A DNA stretch of 64,000 nucleotides from Phoronis australis (taxonomy: Eukaryota > Phoronida > Phoronidae). The stretch is taken from assembly GCA_002633005.1 (NCBI GenBank), contig NMRA01000015.1, positions 1,717,766 through 1,781,765 on the forward strand, read 5' to 3'. Each line of letters starts with the position of its first letter. Positions within the stretch are counted from its first letter, which is position 1. Both the position numbers and the translations under genes were made by a program. Under the pieces are notes generated by a model that worked only from the letters and a program-made list of their open reading frames with translations, made no database searches and was not told the origin of the DNA. Positions 60,101-64,000 of this stretch are shown one piece after another.

Positions 60101-63100
60101 GTTGCAATTTTTTTTAGTTCCGATAAGATATCTCATTTCAAGCCAGTGCTTGATATCAGATTCTACATTAAATGGACCGTGGTGAGCTGAAATTGGATCT
60201 TTTGAATGAAATCTGTGCCCCATTTGTAATTCTTTCATCTATAAGAAATCATTGTAAACTGCCAGAAAGATGACAATTAAGCCCAAGTATTGCATTAAGT
60301 ATGTTTTCTGACTGCTTGTCACCCAAACAAAATCAAAATCAAAATCCAAAGAAAAAGTAAAAAATACATTAATAGCAACTAACAGAAAAATTTATTCTGC
60401 TGGCCATGTCTATTTTTTCTTTGCAGAAGTCAATCCATGAACTTATTCACTCATTAGCATATTCATAAAATGCCAGAGGTTATGATTGGCTAGTAAATAA
60501 ATAATGAGATTTTCCATGATTCTGATTGGACCAAATACATAGTCATAATAACATATTTGATCGCACATGACCTTTTCGAACTTATTTCGTGAAGAAACAA
60601 TAAAAAGTAACTGATCAGTTATATTTCGGTGCCTAAGTGTGCGGGAAAAGTTCAAAATTGTCAACTAGTTTATCACAAGACATGATAAGCTGTGGACAAT
60701 CTGGGAACTCGCATTGTGCATCTAAAATTCAAAGTCGGCACCCGCAATCTGAGGTTGCATTTTTCAAGCTGATACTTATCAAATTGAACCCTGCTTCTGC
60801 TATGCTGAGACACAAACGTAAAACACACCAAGTCATCAACAACACTTAATTACCCTTTATCACAATCTGTGTCCATACTTTCAGATCTACTTCTTCCGTC
60901 AGGCTCATCATATGTAACACGAACTGCAAGGAATGTTTCAGAAAGCTAAGTTAACCAAGGGTTTCTATTCTTCAGATATTTTTTAAACAACAATTGACAA
61001 CCCATGAAACAAGAATTTTTCAAATCTCTGATGATCACAGAAACCCTTTGTGTGCAGGAAATAATGCCCAGCCCGATCCAAGCCCAGACCGGTCCATGCC
61101 CTGCCCGGTCTATGCCCTGCCCGGTCCATGCCTGCCCGGTATTTTGCACTCAAACGACTGACTACCATTTCCTGATTAACAAGGATTTGAAAAACGTAAA
61201 GTTCAACTAGCACATGGTGTTTAAAAAAACATTTGAAAACTGTAATTCATGAAAGCAACTGTTAGGAGTTACCACAAATTTTGTATTAATTTATGCAAAG
61301 GCAACACATGTTCAATGCCCTATACACAAAGAGCAATACTTATGTAATATGCATATAAGAAATGCTGGAGTAAGCCACAGATAAGACTGATGATCAATTC
61401 ACCAGTCATTAAAGCTTCTAACCTGTGTGCATGAGACCAATGTAAACTAAATGAATTGGATTCAACATGTAATAACAGTATTAATCAATAGCTTGTTTCG
61501 TGACTAAACTTGCTTAACACTAACCTATAAACACGAAATCAATTTTCTTCCAGTCATTGACTGCTTAACATCATGACATAGGTTGAAAGCTATCCACTGC
61601 TAATCAGAGCAAGTTAGAAACATTCATTTGTGGCGCTGTCTTGAAACTGGTAGCACCCATCCCTTTATGTAAAACACTAAGTTTTTGATTGAAGAAAGCA
61701 ACTTGCATATGTTGTCTACTAAATACTACGGAGCAGAGACAACTGAGGATCACATCAGTACCAACCAGCAAGACAGGAAAATGATAGGTTCACGGCTGCT
61801 ACCCCCACCACAATTGAGAAACCCTTCTCTCTTGCCATAACTTTAAGTTTTGTGCTGCCCAAAAGTTACAATACACCATTGGGTTGCTGCCCTAAGCAGT
61901 CCTAACTCTACCCCCGCTTTTCAAATAACTCCCTCAAGATCCTGGGCAAGTGATGCACCAGATACTTTAATCTGGCCCTTGCAGAATTCCACTTTTTTCT
62001 CCAAAAAGAGAACAGTTCCATTTAGGAAACTATGACGCATACCAGGAGGGTGAGGCTGTCGTCTGACAGGGGTACCAAGGTCCATGGGAGAAGATTGGCT
62101 GGATGTGGACGGTGCAGACTCAATAGGACTGCTCTGCTGACTGGCTGGAGACGAGGACTGACTTCCTCCTAGACGCGCAAGACGCCTCCTCCGCATCTGC
62201 AATAACCAGTAAGAAAACCATCAGTTACCAGCAGCAGCCTTTCAAAATTTTATAATTCTTTACTAACTACCACTGTTCTCCACAACCTGTTTTGACTCGT
62301 CACTGCATCAAGTTCGAATTTTGTTGTGGCAAGTTTGGCTTACTTGCGTGGAGTTTGAAAGCCTATAAAGTATTGAAGTATTGGTAGATTAGTCGTTTCT
62401 TAAGCAAATTAGGACATTTTAAATTTTTGGTACCAGTTCCATGCATTTAGTCTAAGACTTAACATATAAACTCCCCACAGTAGGAACACAAGTGGATTTT
62501 GTAATTTCAGTTGAGTTTGAGGTTTCTGTTGAGAACACTGAACTACCACATTTTACAAAATATATCATCTTAATGTACCTATTTATATTTTTGATATCTA
62601 CTCATGGGAATTTGAAGTTTTTGTGCCTCTGTTGCGTCCATACTTATGAATGGTAGGCAAACAGGAATATTCTGGTGTCCCACCCATGACATACAGCAGT
62701 GGCATGCACTTGTTTTTTTTTTCCTGAATGTGGTCCTCCCTAACATCATTTAATACCAAAGGACCTGCAAATTGGGTCTAAAACACTGATTAAAATTCGA
62801 GATTCTGAAAAGGCATATAAAATGTAAAACCATGACTTGATAAATGTTTCATCCCATCTCCCATTATTACACTCTCAATCATCAATTGGGCATGTTCTGT
62901 GGATGTTATTGGTTGTCAATGACTTCCAGATAATTTAGACAGCTCAAATGGAGAATTAAGCAATTAGTATCAAACAATGACAGTGCAAGAAAGAGTTTGA
63001 ACGAATATTTGTACTTTAATTTTCAACAAATGGTACATTATTCAGTGCGTGAAACGAGTTAGCAACAGCGACAATCACTGATACCAGTCGCCACAATGCC

Positions 63101-63277
63101 AAATATTGCCATATTCCCGAGTCTGTGATACTGAGACAGGTCTGTCCTCGCGGGTGACTTCAGAGTTCACACAGTTCATTCAAGCAAAAGTCAATAACCT
63201 CCACCGCAAATTGAAAAGAACACGCAGTCTTCGTTACTACAAAACATGGACCTTCTCACCTCATCCAAGTCACTCAT
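42179..63277 (-). CDS. UBE4B: Ubiquitin conjugation factor E4 B (Ufd2), U-box E3/E4 ligase (25 coding exons)
   Basis: It extends ubiquitin chains on substrates and works with the VCP/p97 segregase. Minus-strand exons, 5' to 3': 63260-63277, 62043-62196, 60854-60923, 59833-59911, 59373-59508, 58628-58766, 57285-57426, 56684-56784, 55924-56038, 55309-55452, 54311-54427, 53396-53497, 52510-52713, 51859-51964, 51244-51485, 50477-50601, 49498-49596, 48711-48946, 48008-48134, 47396-47540, 46376-46510, 45394-45597, 43559-43733, 43185-43331, 42179-42234. Total 3318 nt, 1105 aa (human short isoform about 1173). The N-terminus [19 protein letters not shown], then [14 protein letters not shown] and VFCVSW, follows the vertebrate protein. 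A long helical Ufd2 core follows (FPTECFF, RLDSL-type blocks, [37 protein letters not shown]). The U-box, about residues 1039-1105, has [26 protein letters not shown] and TDPFNRQ. It lacks the Ser-rich insert of the long vertebrate isoform: exon 6 joins directly to GTSPMK. Exon 16 starts after a clear TTGTTCCAG acceptor, not at the longer open frame. Confidence 0.95.
42297..42420 (+). repeat. Dispersed repeat family R3 (last intron of UBE4B)
   Basis: It contains GGGCCCTTGATGTCTCAATT, then GACTGAATATCACCCTAATT and CTTTGCTCGAAAAC. This is the opposite orientation to the ING-intron copies. It is the best-kept R3 copy by eye. Confidence 0.45.
44166..44306. mobile_element. F1-family MITE, short copy (UBE4B intron 22)
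   Basis: It is about 141 bp with inverted ends GTTCAGTAACGCTAGGACC and GGTCCTAGCGTCTACTGAAC. The inner part (AAGCAAGACTTTGCGAGATT, GATATTGCCGTGTATTTTAAA) is nearly the same as the left arm of the foldback element at 4625-4875. Here the second arm is mostly missing. Confidence 0.75.
44311..44715 (+). mobile_element. Penelope-like element 3' remnant enclosed by inverted repeats (UBE4B intron 22)
   Basis: An open frame at 44360-44680 (106 aa) contains [17 protein letters not shown] followed by [15 protein letters not shown]. This is the usual C-terminal end of Penelope-type proteins after the GIY-YIG nuclease. The frame is framed by imperfect inverted repeats of roughly 50 bp. The left one (about 44311-44368) includes AATAAAAACTAACAAAAATTAG and the right one (about 44664-44715) is its inverse with GCTAAGTTTTTATTCCAGTA. 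Inverted LTR-like copies are known for Penelope elements, so this is probably a truncated insertion. It is not part of UBE4B. Confidence 0.7.
46737..46989. repeat. Minisatellite, 42-bp unit, about 6 copies (UBE4B intron 20)
   Basis: The units contain CAGTTTACCCTACCAGATCA then CATTGGTCAGTACACACTTC, repeated nearly without change. Because 42 is a multiple of three, it gives a spurious repetitive open frame. The high identity suggests recent expansion and likely length variation between individuals. Confidence 0.95.
47771..47878. repeat. Two-copy tandem repeat, about 55-57 bp (UBE4B intron 19)
   Basis: GCCTGGCATATTGTGTGTAA followed by ACTGGTGGT occurs twice, 57 bp apart, each followed by a TTACTGT..AATAGAGTT block. 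Confidence 0.85.
48245..48315 (+). repeat. Dispersed repeat family R3, short copy (UBE4B intron 18)
   Basis: GGGCCCTCGACAGCTCGATT followed by a TTGGGTCCAAATATCAGCC-type block and CCCCTCTGAAAAACATT matches the left part of 42297-42420. Confidence 0.4.
50107..50457. mobile_element. MITE-like element M2, worn copy 2 (UBE4B intron 16)
   Basis: It has a TTGTACTCGAAATCAC end and an AAGATTAGACGCTGGGC end. An internal block, GAATAATAGACACGTCCTGA, is the inverse of a block in 24058-24446. It is more diverged than copy 1. Confidence 0.45.
53555..53945 (+). repeat. Dispersed repeat family R2 (UBE4B intron 11)
   Basis: It runs from GGTTATGTAGGACCTTATGG through CCATGTCATTTTACTAAAGT to TTTTGGAGAACTGTGCA. 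It matches 57575-57990 over its full length in the same orientation with indels. Two opposite-strand relatives lie in the D2HGDH region. No open frame. Confidence 0.6.
54940..55345 (-). repeat. 39-bp tandem array containing the end and splice donor of UBE4B exon 10
   Basis: About ten units of 39 bp follow one another. On the minus strand each unit encodes a version of [13 protein letters not shown]. The first unit is the real end of exon 10: (N)TRPICNL corresponds to THPVCNL in the vertebrate protein, and the donor GTAAGT follows at 55308-55303. The second unit also has GTAAGT (55269-55264). Later units mostly read GTAAAT. The reading frame stays open through all units to about 54934. Donor 2 would insert 13 residues in frame. 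Confidence 0.95.
57010..57145 (-). mobile_element. Probable tRNA-derived SINE (UBE4B intron 7)
   Basis: On the minus strand, TGGCCTAGTGCTAG (57135-57122) resembles a pol III A box. GGGTTTGAGTCC (57086-57075) resembles a B box (GGTTCGANTCC), about 36 bp further on, the usual tRNA spacing. An unrelated tail follows, ending in an AT-rich part. It does not fold as a normal tRNA by eye, so a tRNA-head SINE is more likely than a working tRNA gene. Confidence 0.5.
57575..57990 (+). repeat. Dispersed repeat family R2 (UBE4B intron 6)
   Basis: This is a second copy of the element at 53555-53945: GGTTACACAGGACCTTATCG at the start, GTCATGTCATTTTGGTGAAA inside, and TTTTGGAGAACAGTGCAC at the end. Both copies sit in UBE4B introns in the same orientation. 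Confidence 0.6.
58715..58926 (-). repeat. 106-bp tandem duplication of the UBE4B exon 6 acceptor
   Basis: 58715-58819 and 58821-58925 are identical over 105 bp. The unit holds the polypyrimidine tract, the TTTTTTAG acceptor and the first 52 nt of exon 6 (from 58766 downwards). Transcription meets the extra copy (58821-58925) first, but it has no donor of its own. The exon used is taken to be the inner one, since only that reaches the intact exon end and donor at 58628. Confidence 0.95.
61064..61143. repeat. Minisatellite, about 17-bp GC-rich unit (UBE4B intron 2)
   Basis: Units resemble CCCGGTCCATGCCCTG with variants, four to five in a row. The array is GC-rich in an AT-rich surrounding. Confidence 0.8.
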
Positions 63278-63480
63278 TGTGTAACCTACACTTCGATTTT
63301 ATGTAGGCACCCAAACAGTACTAAGAGCGAAAACTGCTTTCTGTTTACGCCTGATAAAATTTCCCCAGCTCCACAAAGCTCAGCTGAAAGAAACTTCTGA
63401 TGGGTGTGACGTCAGACAGGAAGTGGGTATGCGTGGTGGTGAGAATTTTCACTTATGCGCAAGATGGTTGTTCAGGTGAG
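63278..63480. promoter_or_regulatory. Candidate UBE4B promoter region, possibly bidirectional
   Basis: A perfect palindromic CRE, TGACGTCA, lies at 63407-63414, followed at once by CAGGAAGTG (ETS-type), about 130-145 bp upstream of the UBE4B start codon. No TATA box is seen. On the plus strand an ATG at 63464 followed by three codons and CAG|GTGAGT (63475/63476) could be a tiny first coding exon of a divergent gene, but four codons are no proof. Confidence 0.45.
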
Positions 63481-64000
63481 TTGGCGAGTGGAAGCGGCTC
63501 ATAATGAACTGTTAGAAGTTTTAAAGACTTAATGTTATGCATGCATGTGATGCCTTGATGTTGTCGCTACATCAGTGTGGACTATCTATGTGATACCGGA
63601 AAAACAGGCGGTATAACGTACTTAATTTTTTTACTTGGCCGTGTAAGCTACATTCAACGTCAGTCGTCGACCATCGCCTAGGCTAAGGTAGGGAGGACAA
63701 CGTTTTTTAATTTTTTTTACAATACCCATGTGTCATACATTTTTGAAAAGCCCTTGGTGTGAGAAATGAAATGGTGCAAAAATCAGAAAAATTGGATGAG
63801 CGGTTGACGAGAAAATGGCCGTTGAAACGCGACGATTATGCGTAAGATATCTGCCTTTTTACATAATTTCGTAAAAAATAAAAGAATATACATGTGCTGC
63901 ATATAAAAAGATTCGTCTAATTGAGACAAACATGGTGGTGTGTATTATATAAAATTTGGATCGATTTCTACAGAGATATTGCTGTTTAAGTGTGTTGTTA
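63481..64000. other. Right end of window, no gene seen
   Basis: This AT-rich sequence has no recognisable coding region. If a divergent plus-strand gene starts at 63464, this would be its first intron. Confidence 0.35.

Overview
This window looks like intron-rich nuclear DNA from an invertebrate animal. Coding exons are short (18-402 bp) with GT-AG introns, the protein families are animal ones, and non-LTR, Penelope-like, MITE-like and SINE-like repeats are common. The proteins read closest to deuterostome or lophotrochozoan sequences that I remember. I cannot place the species; a marine invertebrate such as a hemichordate or cephalochordate is a guess. There is one 336-bp assembly gap of N (8256-8591) and a single N at 18603.

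Layout: 1-10381 has no host gene that I can support. It holds three copies of a MITE-like element, two foldback elements, a truncated CR1/L2-like LINE (minus strand), a degenerate tandem repeat and a broken Penelope-like reverse transcriptase. 10382-26755 holds two complete tandem copies of D-2-hydroxyglutarate dehydrogenase (plus strand). Each has seven coding exons, with five exon lengths identical and the first and last differing by one codon, and each encodes 518 aa. 30227-35125 is an ING4/ING5 chromatin-reader gene (minus strand, 7 coding exons, 249 aa). 35365-41569 is PINK1 (plus strand, 9 coding exons, 612 aa). 42179-63277 is the ubiquitin chain-elongation factor UBE4B/Ufd2 (minus strand, 25 coding exons, 1105 aa). 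All exon joins were done by hand; every junction keeps frame and every total is a whole number of codons.

Gene relations: ING and PINK1 are head to head, with only 239 bp between start codons, so they probably share a bidirectional promoter. PINK1 and UBE4B are tail to tail with 609 bp between stop codons. D2HGDH copy B and ING converge. D2HGDH and ING5 are also neighbours in human (from memory, 2q37), so that pair may be old microsynteny. D2HGDH (mitochondrial matrix), PINK1 (mitochondrial quality control) and UBE4B (ubiquitin) make a mitochondria/proteostasis-flavoured cluster, but nothing here shows that it is more than chance.

Most notable: (1) a 39-bp tandem array in UBE4B that contains the end of exon 10 and its splice donor and stays open for about ten units; (2) a 36-bp in-frame duplication of the PINK1 exon 6 donor; (3) a 106-bp duplication of the UBE4B exon 6 acceptor; (4) D2HGDH copy B has Leu where human D2HGDH has the substrate-binding Lys401, while other exons of the two copies are identical over long tracts, which suggests gene conversion.
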